From Epiperipatus broadwayi (lineage: Eukaryota; Onychophora; Udeonychophora; Euonychophora; Peripatidae): a DNA stretch of 64,000 nucleotides. The stretch covers positions 1,149,861-1,213,860 of the forward strand of contig JAQFVV010000206.1 of the NCBI GenBank assembly GCA_028023455.1. The letters are read 5' to 3'. The translations under genes were made by a program, and so were the position numbers. Below the pieces are notes generated by a model. It had not been told where the DNA came from and did not search any database. It saw only the letters and a list, made by a program, of their open reading frames with translations. Below, piece by piece: positions 23,551 to 45,410 of the stretch; within the stretch, counting starts at the first letter, position 1, and each line of letters starts with the position of its first letter.

Positions 23551-26500
23551 ATAAGTTAAATAGAAAAAAAATGTAAATTATTTATGTCTAAAATACACAG
23601 ACTTCGTCTGAAATTTTAGAAAAAAATATTCATTTATTTAAAGAAATTGCAATATTACATAATTTATTTTTCTCTCATTCTTAATTCACTTTAGAAAAAA
23701 AAATATTTTATTTTTTTGTAATCTAATTTTTTTTTTATTTTATACAATATTTTTTAATATCTTATATTTTCTTTTATTATTGTTAAAATGCATTCCAAAA
23801 TTTTTATGAAGATACATAAAGATGGAAATGAGGATCAAAAAGTAATTATGCTATTAAAATATTATGCAATGCTTTAATCACTGTTAGAAAGAAAGTAATA
23901 AAAAATAAAGAAAAGAAAATATTTTAAATGTATTTCTTTAGAATCATCACTTTGGTATATTATCTTAATATGTTTCTTTATGAATCTTGAAATAGAAATT
24001 ACTATTTTATTAACAGGTGCAAAGATTATTTTATAGGCGAAAAAATAGAGTTTAAATGAAAAAAAACTTATTGAGTAAATTACAAATAAAAGATTTATCT
24101 TTCTGGGTATATTAAAAATCAGTTAGATTAAATAAATGTCATAATTACTAAGTTAGAATTATGTTAACATTTGTGCATAAAAAATATATATGTGAATGTA
24201 CATATTGTACCAGTCGAAAAAACACCACCTCCTTAACTACAAGTCGGATCCAAACTCAGGTGGTTCAAACTGAATTCAAACCCAACTCACCAGCTCAGAT
24301 TAGTAGAAATTAAATCGACAGCACAGGGCTATGCGCCAAGAAACTAGCTCAATGGTTGATGAGGATTAGAGACCCCTGAACTGACACTAACATTGGATAA
24401 TTAATTAACTTAAGATACTTTTTTAAATCAAATCATATGTATATGTTTGGGTTGCCAACACAGACAGCGAGCATTAACACTAAAATAATTATTGAATAAG
24501 AGAATTAAGAAACTAAGAAACCAAGTGTGTTTAAAAAATATTTAATAATAATAGTTTGTTTTGTTTGAATTTTAAATAATGATTATATTAACCATTAATT
24601 CTAGTCCTTAAACAAAGTTTATAATTATAATCAGAGTGGCAGTCCTTATTATATGCCAATGAGTATTACGCAATATTTTGGAATTCTATGTCTATGCCCC
24701 CAACAAGAAAATAAAGGCAGATAAAGGTATTCTGTTGTAAAAGAAATTATTATTCTAATTTTATTTCGATAGAATATGAGATTTATTTTCACATTCACAA
24801 ATCCATTCATGAAGAGCAAGATACGTATTTAGGGCATAACTTTAACCTCTATTAGACAATGTATTTAATTTGAAATAACTGAGAAGTTGTTCGACTTTAA
24901 TTGAAATCACTTCATCATGAATTACGAGCATCAGAGCGGGCTTTACTAGAACAGAGAGGTAACGGTGCTGATGAATTATGAGCTGTAAAGTGAACATGAA
25001 AAATAATAGCTGGTCAGTGATTTAAAAGTAGTATGGCAGCTTGGATTTGACAAGTTTTATGCCCTTTAAGTAAATGGGGAACACGGGGAAGCCAGGTTGA
25101 GTTGTAACTATGAGCCTTTGGTGTTCCAAATATAACATGAGTTGGGGAGGAAGTGCTTTCTTCCTCTATAATTAAAATATCAGAAATATCATCACTGACA
25201 AGCCTGCAAAATAAACAATAGCCCTACGCCAGCAATGTTGAAGATGATGACTTGATAGTCACCAATTGAAAATAAAACCTAATTAGAGAATGCTCTACAT
25301 GATGACTTGATCAAATTAATTAAAGTCAAATGAGCTTTTAACTAAAACTATTTTAACGTATGATAAAATTATATTAATCATGCCCCAAATATCGTGCCCT
25401 TCCTGAATCTAAACAGCAAGTAACTGAAATTTGAATTAGAATATATTTGATTCCTTTATCGGCCCTTTTGCAAAAATATTTTAACATTATATATATTGGT
25501 AAACATGAGAAAATAGCTGGGGCATAGATTGGAAATGGAGCTAATAATTTATTATTAGCCAATTATAAAAATAGTAAACATGTAATAATTTCTTTCGACT
25601 CGATGATTGATAGAACTTAAAAATTTAGTTCTAATGGGCGAGGACTACTATTAGAATTAATATTATATTATTTGCATGAGGCAAATAGAACAAAGGAGCT
25701 CATCGAGTTGAAGGATTATTGGCATATAATTAAAAATAAACGATATAAAAAAAATCACACAATAAATATCTATAGTATAGTAAATGAACCACCATCATAA
25801 GAAAGGAAGTAAAGTTTAAAGACTACAGATTGAGAGAATTTATATAAATTTAAAATAGCATAAATAAAAGGTTTTTTAAAGATTATTACATGTTAAATGA
25901 AAAGAGCTCTTAAGGGAAGTGTAAAATAAAGTTCAGAAACTGGCCAGAAAGTTTAAGGTTCATTATGGAAATATATTACCCATTTCTTCCAGGGCTGGTT
26001 CCCTTAGTTTACACGTCCGGGTGAGGAAAATGTAGGCATGCATTTGGTTGATTACTTGAACAGTATTTTAATGAATTTTCATGATTTTAGCAGCATGATT
26101 GGTCCGGAAAAGATTCAGCAGCTTCATTGAAGACCTTCAGGGGACTTCAGGAACCGCAGCCAGATTCCTGATGTTTTAGCCCTTTACCATGATCGAAACA
26201 CTATTAAAGTTTATGATTTTTAAATGCATAGAGTTCACTGCACTTCTCTACAACAAAGATGGCTTCTCCTCTCTAAACTTTTCAGAGCTATATATTCTGT
26301 CCTCTCATGCCTTCAGACTAGTGCTTCTTTCATTATCAATGCCACAAAATCTACTAGTTGTTTTTAGATACATTCCTTCGATAAGGCTTTCAAACTCATT
26401 AACTTGAATTCATTTTCTAATTAAAAAAGAATTCTTAAAATCAGAAAATGATTTTAATTAGGAAATCCTTACATTTTAAAATACTTATTTTTTTTTCTAA

Positions 26501-27889
26501 TTAATAAAACTTTAACCATTGTTTTGGAAAGGGAAAATCTGAAAGCTTATCGAAAGAGTGTAGCTTTTAATCATTAAAAATTTAACAAATTACTTAAAAG
26601 TGAAATAAACATTCCCGACGCAATGAAACTTTCGAACAATTATATATATTTAAATATTTACAAATATATATGCACAATCTACACAGTTATAATATATATA
26701 AATTCATGAATAATTCTATCATGAATTACTTAATAGAATTGATCAATTTAAACCTTAAATGAATTAATTTTAACACACATTTATGAAGTAAGTTTTTCTT
26801 TATGGAAATCAGCATGGATTGAATGTATAAAGCCCCATTGCATCGGAAATTTAAGGTTAGTACTAGGGTTTGAAGTGGGCTTATGGCTAGATGTCATGAA
26901 GCTAGGATCGAACTCAGATCAGACTGCTTCAATATATAATACAAATTTTAATTCATTATGGGCCTGCTTTTGGAAATGAAATGATTACCTATTCATTTAA
27001 AAAATTATATCTATTTGAAATATTTGAAATTATTTATGACTCCATTTTACTTAAATGAAATAGGGGCCTGAGAAAGGGGGAGAACATGTTGAATAATCAG
27101 AATTTATAACAATAAGCATTTAGAATTTATAGCTGGTATTGTATACATTTTGAATATATAGTTGAATGTTAATTGAGTGACTTACAAGATTAAATGCAGA
27201 GTTGTATATATAGCTATATTATGAAATAATATTAATTATAATGTAATCAGTTATTATTTGTTTTTTAATTAAAAGAATAGTTTATCATAGATTTATTTGT
27301 AATTGCTTCTGTGCACAGTTATTATAGCTCTATATCAGGAGCCCTATTTAAATGTTCGAGTTGATGAATAAATATTGTATTATTGATTAAATATTTTATA
27401 TTTTTGGTACTTAATTAATGGTAGACCTGCTATACCTTCTCTTAAAGATGTTTGAGTTGTTATTTTACATAGCATTTTTATTAAGGATCTAGAATTTACT
27501 TATATACATGGTTATATTTGATGGATATTAATTGCTGACATGAACATATATTTATTTCTTAGTAATTTTATTGCTTAATTATACCTGTAAGGTATTGCTA
27601 CTATATCTTTTAATTATATTGTGCAATATAAGAAGTACTGTTGAAATGATGATCTGAGATTATTCAGAAAACTCATGCTAATAATAAGAGAAAATTAGGA
27701 TAAAATTTATTTACAAAATAGTGTACTTCAAAATCATGAACATAAATAGACAGAAGATAAAATTACAATAATATGTTCTCTTACCATTGTTAGAGTTACA
27801 TTAGAGTCAACAATATAATGAAGATTAGAGAAAACAAATTTAGTATTTAAACCTGAAATTCAATTAATTAAAAAAAAAGTATATTTAGA
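23551..27889. other. Gene-free stretch of about 4.3 kb
   Basis: No gene is supported. Slightly GC-richer blocks at about 24210-24400, 25970-26400 and 26800-26940 may be old repeats. Two of them have weak Pol III B-box-like strings on the minus strand (TTTGAATTC near 24270, GAGTTCGATCC near 26910), too weak to call as SINEs. Confidence 0.5.
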
Positions 27890-29240
27890 GATATATTAAA
27901 CAACCTCCATACTTCCCCATTCTTTTTAATTTCATATAAATAAAAATAAAGACAAATGATCCTCAGGATGCATTTCATGCTGAACTAGCACTCATCAATT
28001 GGCCCAGGTCACTATCTGTCATATATCTCTCTATTATATGAAGAATATTTATCTATAGTAAATTGTTACATTTTTGTTTATAACTGTCAAACTCACTCCA
28101 CTCACAACATTGACACCATCCACCTCGGATAAATAAAATAATGATTATTAATAATCATTTTTTAAACTAGAGAATATCTCTAGCACAGATAAAGATTAAT
28201 ATATATATATGATTTTTTAATTTAAATCTTACACACACATGGAGTTATTCACCTTTTCCCCCATGTGTAATATCTTTATAGATATATTAAATAACAGCCA
28301 TATTTCCCCATTCTTTTTAAATTCATATAAATAAAGATACAATAAAAGACAAATGACTCCTAAGATGCATTTCACGCTGAACCAGCATTCATCAGTTGTT
28401 CCAGGTCACTTTCTCTCATATATATCTCTGTTATATGAAGAGTATTTATTTATAGTAAATTGTTACATTTTTATTTACAACTGTCAAACTCCCTCCACTC
28501 ACAACTTTGACGCCATCCATTTTTGATAAATACACTAATGATTATTACTAATCATTTTCTAAACTAGAAATTTATCTCTAGCACAGATATAAACTTTAAA
28601 TCTCAGTTAAAGATTAATAAATATATGAGTTTTTAATTTTAAACATACATACACAAGGAGTTAATTATTCACCTTTCTTTTTTCCATGAGTAATATCTTT
28701 ATAGATATATTAAACAATTTTCATACTTCACCATTCCTTTTAAATTCATAGAAATAAAGATACCCCCCAAGACCTGTGCTAGAGATAATTTCTAGTTTAG
28801 GAAATGATTAGTAATAATCATTATTGTATTTATCTGAGGTGGATGATGTCAAAGTTGTGACAGTTGTAAATAAAAATGTAACAATTTGCTATAGATAAAT
28901 ACTCTTCATATAATAGAAATATATATATAAGAGACAGTGACCTGGGCTAACTGATGATCGCTGGTTCAGCATGAAATGCATCGTGGGGGTCATTTATCTT
29001 TTATTGTATATGAATTTAAAAAGAAAGATGAATAACTCCATGTGTGTGTATGTTTAAAATTAAAAAATCAGATATATTAATCTTTAACTGAGATTTAAAG
29101 TTTATATCTGTGCTAGAGGTAATCTCTAGTTTAGAAAATGTTTAGTAACAGTCATTATTGTATTTATCTGAGGTGGATGGTGTCAAAGTTGTTAGTGGAG
29201 TGAGTTTGACAGTTGTAAATAATAATATAACAATATATTT
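27890..29240. repeat. Cluster of about 400 bp direct and inverted repeats
   Basis: The marker GATATATTAAA recurs at 27890, 28281 and 28704. This gives two full direct units (391 and 423 bp) and a short third. From about 28776 to 29240 similar sequence returns in the opposite orientation, including the complements of the TAAACTAGA and GACACCATCCACCTC segments. Units are diverged (about 80-85% by eye). Non-coding. Confidence 0.8.
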
Positions 29241-30267
29241 AGAGAGTTTAGAAATGAAAGTTAAGTTCCTTTAAAATACCTGTTATAACTGGATAATATT
29301 GTTGTGAACCCAACAAAAGAAAATTAACCTCTATGGACTGTTAATATATTTGTTATATTAAATAAACATGGAAGATATTGTATCATCAATCAATGGTAAA
29401 TTTGTAAATAGTTTTGCATACAAATAAATTTATTATGATCTTTATTAGATAATGTTGTCTTAAATACATATTTTCTATATTGATATTTCATTCAATACAC
29501 AGCAGAGAGAATCGTGGTCTCTGGTCTTTGTTGGAAATAATTATACTATGTGATGATTATAGAATAAAATGGAGAAAGGAAAAAAGAAATCATCAAAGGT
29601 ATTAGTTTAATATTTCTTTTATTGCTAGTCTATTTTAAACTGCTGCATCTGTAACATTTATTGTCTCCAGTATTTCAAACATCTAGAATACATATTGGAA
29701 TTATCTTTATTTAGATTCTCAACATTTCTATATATACATGCTTAAAACCCTCCATTAAAATTTGGTTCTTTGGGTTTTAATTTGATATTGACTACACTAC
29801 AACTAAATTATATTTGAGTCATTGAACTATACATTTTTTAAAACAGCTGAATGCTTATTTACTATCTGAAATGATAATGATGATTAAGAAATTATGATGA
29901 ATATTTCATAAGTCATTAAAAAAAGTTGAACAATTCAATCTAAAAACATTTATGTCTAATATATCTGTATGGACAATAATGCCTATGTATTGTAGCTTCT
30001 GGTCAATAGTTAAGCTATAACACACGATCTTTGATGGCATAATTTGGAAAAATTATAAACTTTGATGGGGATTTCTAAATCATTCTCTCATAAAAAATAG
30101 AAGACATTATTTATTAATTTCTGTGCAATAAAAATTTGAATAATTGTTCAAACTTATTATATCTTTGAATTAACAATAAATAAATATTCATTTACCAACA
30201 AATATTGGATGATTAACTAGAGTTTCTATGAGTTTCCATCTGAAAGAAAACTCTGATTAGAATCTAA
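29241..30267. other. Gene-free stretch
   Basis: AT-rich, with stops in all frames and no recognisable feature. Confidence 0.6.
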
Positions 30268-30388
30268 AAAAAAAAGCAAATTTTAGTCAAGCGTTGGTGG
30301 TCGAATGGTCAGCACAGCCGCCTCACAAGTAGTTGTCGCGGGTTCGCTTCCTGGCCGATGCTTTGACACATGAAAAAAAAGCAAATTT
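30268..30388 (+). mobile_element. tRNA-Val-like SINE, copy 2
   Basis: The body is 30284-30372, flanked by the 16 bp direct repeat AAAAAAAAGCAAATTT (30268-30283 and 30373-30388). It folds as a tRNA: acceptor GCGTTGG/CCGATGC, D-arm with A-box-like TGGTCGAATGGTC, anticodon loop CTCACAA (anticodon CAC, Val), T-arm with B-box-like GGTTCGCTTCC. The anticodon stem is imperfect. It is about 85% identical to copy 1, and the short post-tRNA tail TTTGACACATG is shared. This marks a SINE family and not a single retro-pseudogene. Confidence 0.85.
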
Positions 30389-37838
<7,450 letters not shown>

Positions 37839-40209
37839 GTTCCTATATATATATATATATTGATAAATCTATCTATATTTTAAAAATCATTTGTTGTTAT
37901 TAAAAAAAAAATCTCTTTGATTTGATGTTTATATATGAAGTATTATTATTGTTTATGGTTATTAGTTATAGTTATTGTTTGGAGTTATTATTTTATTTAT
38001 TTGTTGATGATACATCGTTGTGAATATTTAACTATTATTATTATTATTCTTAATGGTGAGATGTTTAATAGTAATACTTATATGTTCTAATTATTATAGA
38101 TAAATAAAGACATATAAATTGTTGATTATAAAAAATATTATTTATTTGTGGTGATTATTAAAAAAAATGTAATGTTATTATTTATGTCTATATATATATT
38201 TTAAAAGCTGTCAAATAAATTTTCGATTTAATATTTTTTTATATGGTTAATATTTGTTTTTTTGAATGTTAATTATTTAAAAGAAAACATATGTAACAAT
38301 GGTTTTCAAAACAGCATTTGCTAGCATGTGGAACAACAGCAGCAACAAAAGAAGCCATTATTATTAAGATAGTGATTAAACAAACTGAAGGATAAAAATT
38401 TGTTGTACTTTGTTTCTTTGAAATTGCCATTCTTAAGAATAGTGGAATAAGATAAATTTCTGTAACAAATACATAAACAATGACTGGCTAATATATATAT
38501 ATATCACAGCCAGGGAGCTGTGCCATTTCCTTTCATTTATTCCAAAGCAGTTTAAGAAGAAAATCTAAGCAAATTTCAACACATGAATTTCAACGGGTCT
38601 GAAGCCGAAATTTGATATAGCTATCTGGAATCTATAATGGTCAATCTAATAATAATCTGGAGGTAACTAAAATTAATATATTGGATTCAACATGTCAATT
38701 ATTATTTTTTTTCAAGGAGAGAAATTTAAAAAAAAAATGAAGTATATATATGCAGTTGGAAACCAATATTTTTTTTTAACGTGATATTTCTTCAATTTAA
38801 CTTTAGATAGAATGCATTCTAATATTAAACAAATAAAGGAATAAAACAACAAAACAAGTTGACTTTTGAAAAGAAAAATAAACAAGTAAAACTTTGAAAG
38901 GTAGTAAATAATTTTATTAATATAAATGATATATATATATTTGAGATCGATATTTTTTTTTACTTTTATTTTTAATTATAAAAATAAAACGTTTTTTATA
39001 AATATTCTATTCAATTCAAGCATCTTATTTTCTAAAAACAACAAACGTTTAACAGGTGTCAAAATTAACACTTAAGTAATTTAAAATTTTAAAATATGGC
39101 ATATAGGTTTGGGTTGCATATGAGTTGTTATATATATATATTACTAAATGAAATTTATATTCGTAAATTTTATTAGAAAATTTTTTTATATTTATCTATT
39201 TTCTTTTTTTTTTTTTAATTTTATATAATAATTCTTATGCAGACCTAAACAATAATTTTTATATTTGCTGGATATAATTTTTTTTTTTAAATTTTGAATA
39301 TTTGAAAAATATAAATATGGATTTGTGTTTATATTAATGCATACTTGTTAAGCACAAATATGTCTTTATCTATTTAATATATATACTTATTGCAAGTATA
39401 TATGTATATTTTATTTTTTTTGTATTTGGGTTTGTATTTAAAACATTGATACTACCTAAAATTAAACCATAATATAAAAATAAAGGATGTACTATTTGTT
39501 TTATAAGTAATGCCTTTGTAATTTATTTGAAAGAGTATTAATATTTTATTCTTATTTTTTTTTAGTGCCAGAGTCATTATGAAATTAATTGAATTCACAA
39601 TTTAATAGAGGATAACTTCGTATTTCACTTATTATTTAGTCTTTAAGTTACTTACACATATTATTATTCATTGATATGTTTAGATATACATAAATTTACT
39701 TATTAGATGTGTATATTGGATTTAATAGAATTCCCTTTGTTTCTGATATATATATATATATTTGATTAGTTAGTCATATCAACCTTGAAAATAAATTATA
39801 ATGATAGATCTCATTGCTCTGTATGATTTTAGATTTATTTCATGTATAGCTAGTTGGAAGGGCATATAAACAATTTATTTAAATATAACTGGGATAATTT
39901 TATCTTTCTTCATTTAAATTATACAATTTATTATATTAGGCTTTTTCAACAATTGGATTCATTTAGAATACATATATTCCATTACATTTATCATCCAATG
40001 TTTGAAGCATTATTTTCTTCTCGTATATTGACGTTCCATTACATTTGATGCATAATATGTTTATATGATATATTTTGCATTACATTTGGCACCACAAACT
40101 GTAGGTCCCAGTTAACTGATGATTGGTATAATGGAGTAAAAGTACGTTCCATTACATTTGGGTGCCACAATGTTGTCAGCATAAAATGTTTGTTCAATTG
40201 TCCATTACA
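37839..40209 (+). repeat. 5' LTR of element B (about 2.37 kb)
   Basis: It matches 49142-53793 once the nested insertion is ignored. The 3' end is fixed by CCATTACA just before the primer binding site. The 5' end is uncertain. The 3' copy begins TGTAAATATCGATAAATC, whereas here TGTTCC and a TA run come before GATAAATC, so the true start may be 37839 or 37861. Confidence 0.88.
39979..40209 (+). repeat. Repeated CCATTACATTTGG blocks at the element B LTR end
   Basis: CCATTACATTT or close variants start at 39979, 40036, 40077, 40149 and 40202. The last is the true LTR/primer-site junction. The blocks at 40077 and 40149 are followed by TGGCACCACAA and GGGTGCCACAATG, which look like decayed primer-site sequence. 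The 3' LTR keeps the same series. Confidence 0.75.
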
Positions 40210-40211
40210 TT

Positions 40212-40229
40212 TGGCGCCCAACATGGGGA
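40212..40229 (+). other. Primer binding site of element B (tRNA-Lys type)
   Basis: TGGCGCCCAACATGGGGA lies two bases after the LTR end CA. It differs at two positions (A for G, and the last base) from the standard tRNA-Lys1,2 primer site of retroelements. Reverse transcription would be primed here. Confidence 0.85.
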
Positions 40230-41997
<1,768 letters not shown>

Positions 41998-44668
41998 ATG
42001 GATAACAGTAGTGAAATGCCAGTTAGTGGTGATTTTGATTTTAGAGATTTTATGGAAAAATTTAGAGCAGAATTAAAAGATCTTAGAGCTGAGATGAAAA
42101 CCAATTATAATGAATTTTCCCAGAGATTAGAGTCTAGATTAAAAACAGATTCTGAGAAACTAGAGTCTAGGTTAAATACCAATTATGATGAACTTTCCTC
42201 TAGATTAGAGACAAATTCTGATGAACTTTCCCAGAAACTAGAGACTAGTTTAAAAATCAACTCTGATGAACATTCTCAGGAATTAAAAGTTGAATTAATT
42301 CTTTGAATGCATGACTCGTCTAAAAATGAGAAGATTTGACATCACTCTAAATTGGCTACTTTTTATCCCACGTATACATATAATATGTCATTTGAAAGAA
42401 AATCAAAAGTTCTGTAAGATGGTGCCCTCTTCAGATTTATTTTACAAGTAAAAAATCAATAAAAATGACCATATATGTCAAACAAAACCAAAGCACCGCC
42501 TCCTCACCAACTTTTCTTGAATCTTATTGGCTGTCCCACTTCTGTCAGAAAGGGAAATGGCTGCCAAAAAGTTACGTTCGTTTTGATTTTTATTACGAAA
42601 ATTATAAACGAATGTTTACAACATTTTAAACAATATTTGAATTGAATTACAAATTATTATTGATAAAATAATTCTAAAAATCAAATTATTTTAGAAAAAT
42701 AGTTAAGATATTACCAAGAATTATTTATTTATTGCTACATATTGATCGTAACGTTAAAGTGAAAAAAAAAAGATTGCGTCAGCAATCTTTTTTGGTTGGT
42801 TGAATAGCGGTTACTTTTATTTCACCGCAACTGAATATTTTTTAAATTATAAATCAAATTTTATTTTTGAAAAGACTTTCGTTTGTTTCATAATCTGACA
42901 ATTCAGTAATATACTTTTTACAAATGAAACTAATGTATTTATATTATTAAAAGTGATCTATTTTAACAATAGATTTTGTTAAAGTTGTGAGTTGGCCAGT
43001 TACAAGTTTTGATTTTTAACTCATTCGGCCAATTAAATAATAATCGTTGAAAGGGTTAAAAGTGCTGGTAGATGATAGTGTTAGGAGATTAGAGATAAAA
43101 TTTGAGGGAAAAATGGAAAAATACAGAGAAGAGACAATGGTTGAAGCTAATTCTTTGAAAGCAAAATTCAAAGAAATAAGTAGTGAAATGAGGGAAGAAA
43201 ATCAAGGAATTATAGCCAGATTTGAAGAGTCTATTGAAAGAGCATGGGGAATTTGAGAAAAGGATTATTAATGATAGCAAAGTATTGTGGAATAAATTCC
43301 AAGCATTGAAAATTGATAATGAATCTTCATTTAAAAATATTCATACAATTATCTCTGCTGAAGTTAAAGTTGCTGTGGAATTGCTACAAGAGGAACAGCT
43401 GATTGATGTTAATAAATTACAGGATATAAATGAACAGAATAATGTAATAAGTGATGTTACGTCTAATCGCTTTCAGGAAATAGATGTTAAACTGGATCAA
43501 ATTCAAGGAAAATTAAGACCCCTTTCAGAATATATGAATAATAGTGGAATTGAAGCTTGTAAAAATTATGAAATAGAGGTAATAAAAGATGTTTCACAGA
43601 TAGGTGTAAAAGTTGAGCAAATAAAACCCAGTATGTTAGAGAATTGTGAATGTATATCAAGTTTACAAAAACAATGGAGAGAACATAAAGTAGAGATAGA
43701 CCAAAATAAAATGAAAGATAATATTGCAGACAGAGGTCATCTTAAGGATGAAATATTTGTTAAAGAATTGGTAAATAATGAAAATTGTATGTGTTGTTTA
43801 GATAAAGTTCATGATGGAGCCAATGTGATGGAGTTCAAGAGATCTTCTGATTCTCCACACCAACTCTTTAGTGACTCATATATGAATCATAATGCTTCAA
43901 GGTTTATTAATGTTAAGGTTTTTAAAGGTGAATATCATGAGAATCCTATGGAATACTTGAGTACATTAGAAGAGTTGTTTACACTCAGTATCCTGTCAGA
44001 GAAAGAAAAGTTGGCAGTTGCTAGTAACCATTTATATGCATCAGCTAAAGAATGGTGGAGATCTCTGTTTGAAAGGCCTCAGACTTATGGTGATTATCGC
44101 AAAGCCATAATGAATAACTTCTGGAATGAGGACAAGCAGGATTCTATATGCCATAGACTTTCTCATGGAAAATATTCTTCTCATGATGGGAGTTATACTC
44201 AATTTTTAGACATCAAGTGGCCAAATTCCAAACCCTGACTGCATTTCCACTATCACAAACCCAGATTGTGTGGATTTTGTGTAGAAATTTACCAAGGCAT
44301 ATCGAACAAACAATAGTGGCTGCAGATTGGCATACTGTTGAAGAAGTAGCAGATATCCTGGGAATATTACAAGCTGGAGAGGGTACTTGTAATAGATCAT
44401 CTGGAACTAAAAAAGATAACCCTAATTACAGTTTGTCAAATATAAATTATCACATACCAGGAAACCAATTTGCAGATCACATGCAAGGTCCACAAGAAAT
44501 TATTGTAATAATAGGAGACAAAATCCATATAGGGATCAAGGAGGTTACATTAGAAATCATGAATATAATAATGTTACCAGTTTACAACCAGGAAGTTATC
44601 CATATGGTACCACCAGTACTGGGGTTATGACTCCAGGGACAGGATGTTCAAATCATCCATTAAACTGA
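41998..44668 (+). pseudogene. Element B gag, interrupted by a MITE and frameshifts
   Basis: The start is ATG at 41998 (Met-Asp-Asn, as in A and C). The N-terminal part is a coiled coil with short repeats of the type SRLETNSDELSQKLE (42108-42296). A 757 bp MITE then interrupts the frame at a TTAA. The frame resumes at 43060. A frameshift lies near 43222-43256 and another near 44210. The capsid part (about 43900-44400) has VKVFKGEYHENP, AKEWWRSLFERP and NLPRHIEQTI, matching the A and C Gag. The frame of the C-terminal tail ends with TTA AAC TGA at 44660-44668, the same end as in element A. No CCHC knuckle is seen. The particle-forming role is inferred from the family. Confidence 0.88.
42295..43059. 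mobile_element. piggyBac-like MITE inserted in element B gag
   Basis: The body 42299-43055 is flanked by TTAA on both sides (42295-42298 and 43056-43059). The left end reads TTCTTTGAATGCAT and the right end, on the opposite strand, CCCTTTCAACGATT. TTAA target duplication with CCCTTT-type ends is the piggyBac signature. No transposase frame is present. Excising it with one TTAA would leave the gag frame continuous. A short palindrome (AGATTGC/GCAATCT) lies inside near 42771-42788. Confidence 0.8.
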
Positions 44669-44698
44669 GTAGGGCCTCGTGGCAGTGTTCCTCACTGC
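44659..44698 (+). promoter_or_regulatory. Candidate -1 frameshift site with downstream hairpin, element B
   Basis: ATTAAAC (44659-44665) is followed directly by the gag stop TGA. A -1 slip leads into the pol frame (CTG AGT AGG). About 16 bases downstream GCAGTG pairs with CACTGC around TTCCT, a possible stimulator. This parallels element A. Confidence 0.6.
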
Positions 44699-45410
44699 AG
44701 GGACCAATGATTGATATGGAGAGGAACGATTTGGTTGTGGCTTTAAATTCAATAGAGTTTGAACTGGAAGATTTTGGAGTGGAAGAAATAGAGAACCAAC
44801 CTTTTTTTAGCAATTGTCCAGAAATTATGATCATGTTTGGAAAAATTGAGATTAGAGCTTTAATTGATACCGGTAGTCAGGCTTCCATCATTTCAGATGA
44901 ATTGTTTCACAGACTTTCAGAAGTGGGTATGATTGTTCCATCCTTGCCGATCAAACAATCCTTTCAGGTTACCTTAGCCAATGGGCAGAAGGCTAAATTG
45001 GTTCCTCAACAAGTATGGCTAACAGTACAATTTAATTCAGTAAGCCAGGAACATGTTTTTTGATAATGGCAGGATTGGTATATGCTGTGATCTTCGGATC
45101 AGATTTTCTTCAAATGCATGTTTGTATCATTGATTATATGGCAAAACAATTGATATATAAAGGTGAAATTGTTCATTTTAAGCAGTATGTACTTCACCAA
45201 TCCTTGAATTTAAGTTGCATGGAAACAGTCACAACTGATCTTGATGTAAAATTGAAGGTAAATGAATCAATTGGTTTAACTGATGAGGTGGAAGATGCCT
45301 CATATTTGTTATTGTGTAATTACAAAAATGTTTTTTTTCAAAACAGCCTGGAATCATCAAAGGGTATGTCCACTGGATATGACTGAATTATCTGGAACCC
45401 TTTCAGTGCA
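44666..45410 (+). pseudogene. Element B pol: aspartic protease region
   Basis: The frame entered by -1 slippage runs from 44666 and contains the protease active site ALIDTGSQ near 44855-44880. The frame breaks at about 45060 (a one-base shift, with the next open part at 45060-45386) and again near 45386. The following sequence resembles the spacer between protease and RT in element A. It would cleave the Gag-Pol polyprotein. Confidence 0.85.

Noticed and set aside
24210-24400. A further SINE with a B-box-like string
   Set aside because: No convincing A box at the right distance, no poly-A and no target duplication seen.
26800-26940. A further SINE on the minus strand (GAGTTCGATCC)
   Set aside because: Only a B-box-like string is present. 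Other SINE hallmarks are missing.
30291-30360. A functional tRNA-Val gene
   Set aside because: The anticodon stem has a mismatch and the T-stem is weak. The copy has a poly-A tail and 16 bp target duplications, so it is a SINE and not a tRNA gene.
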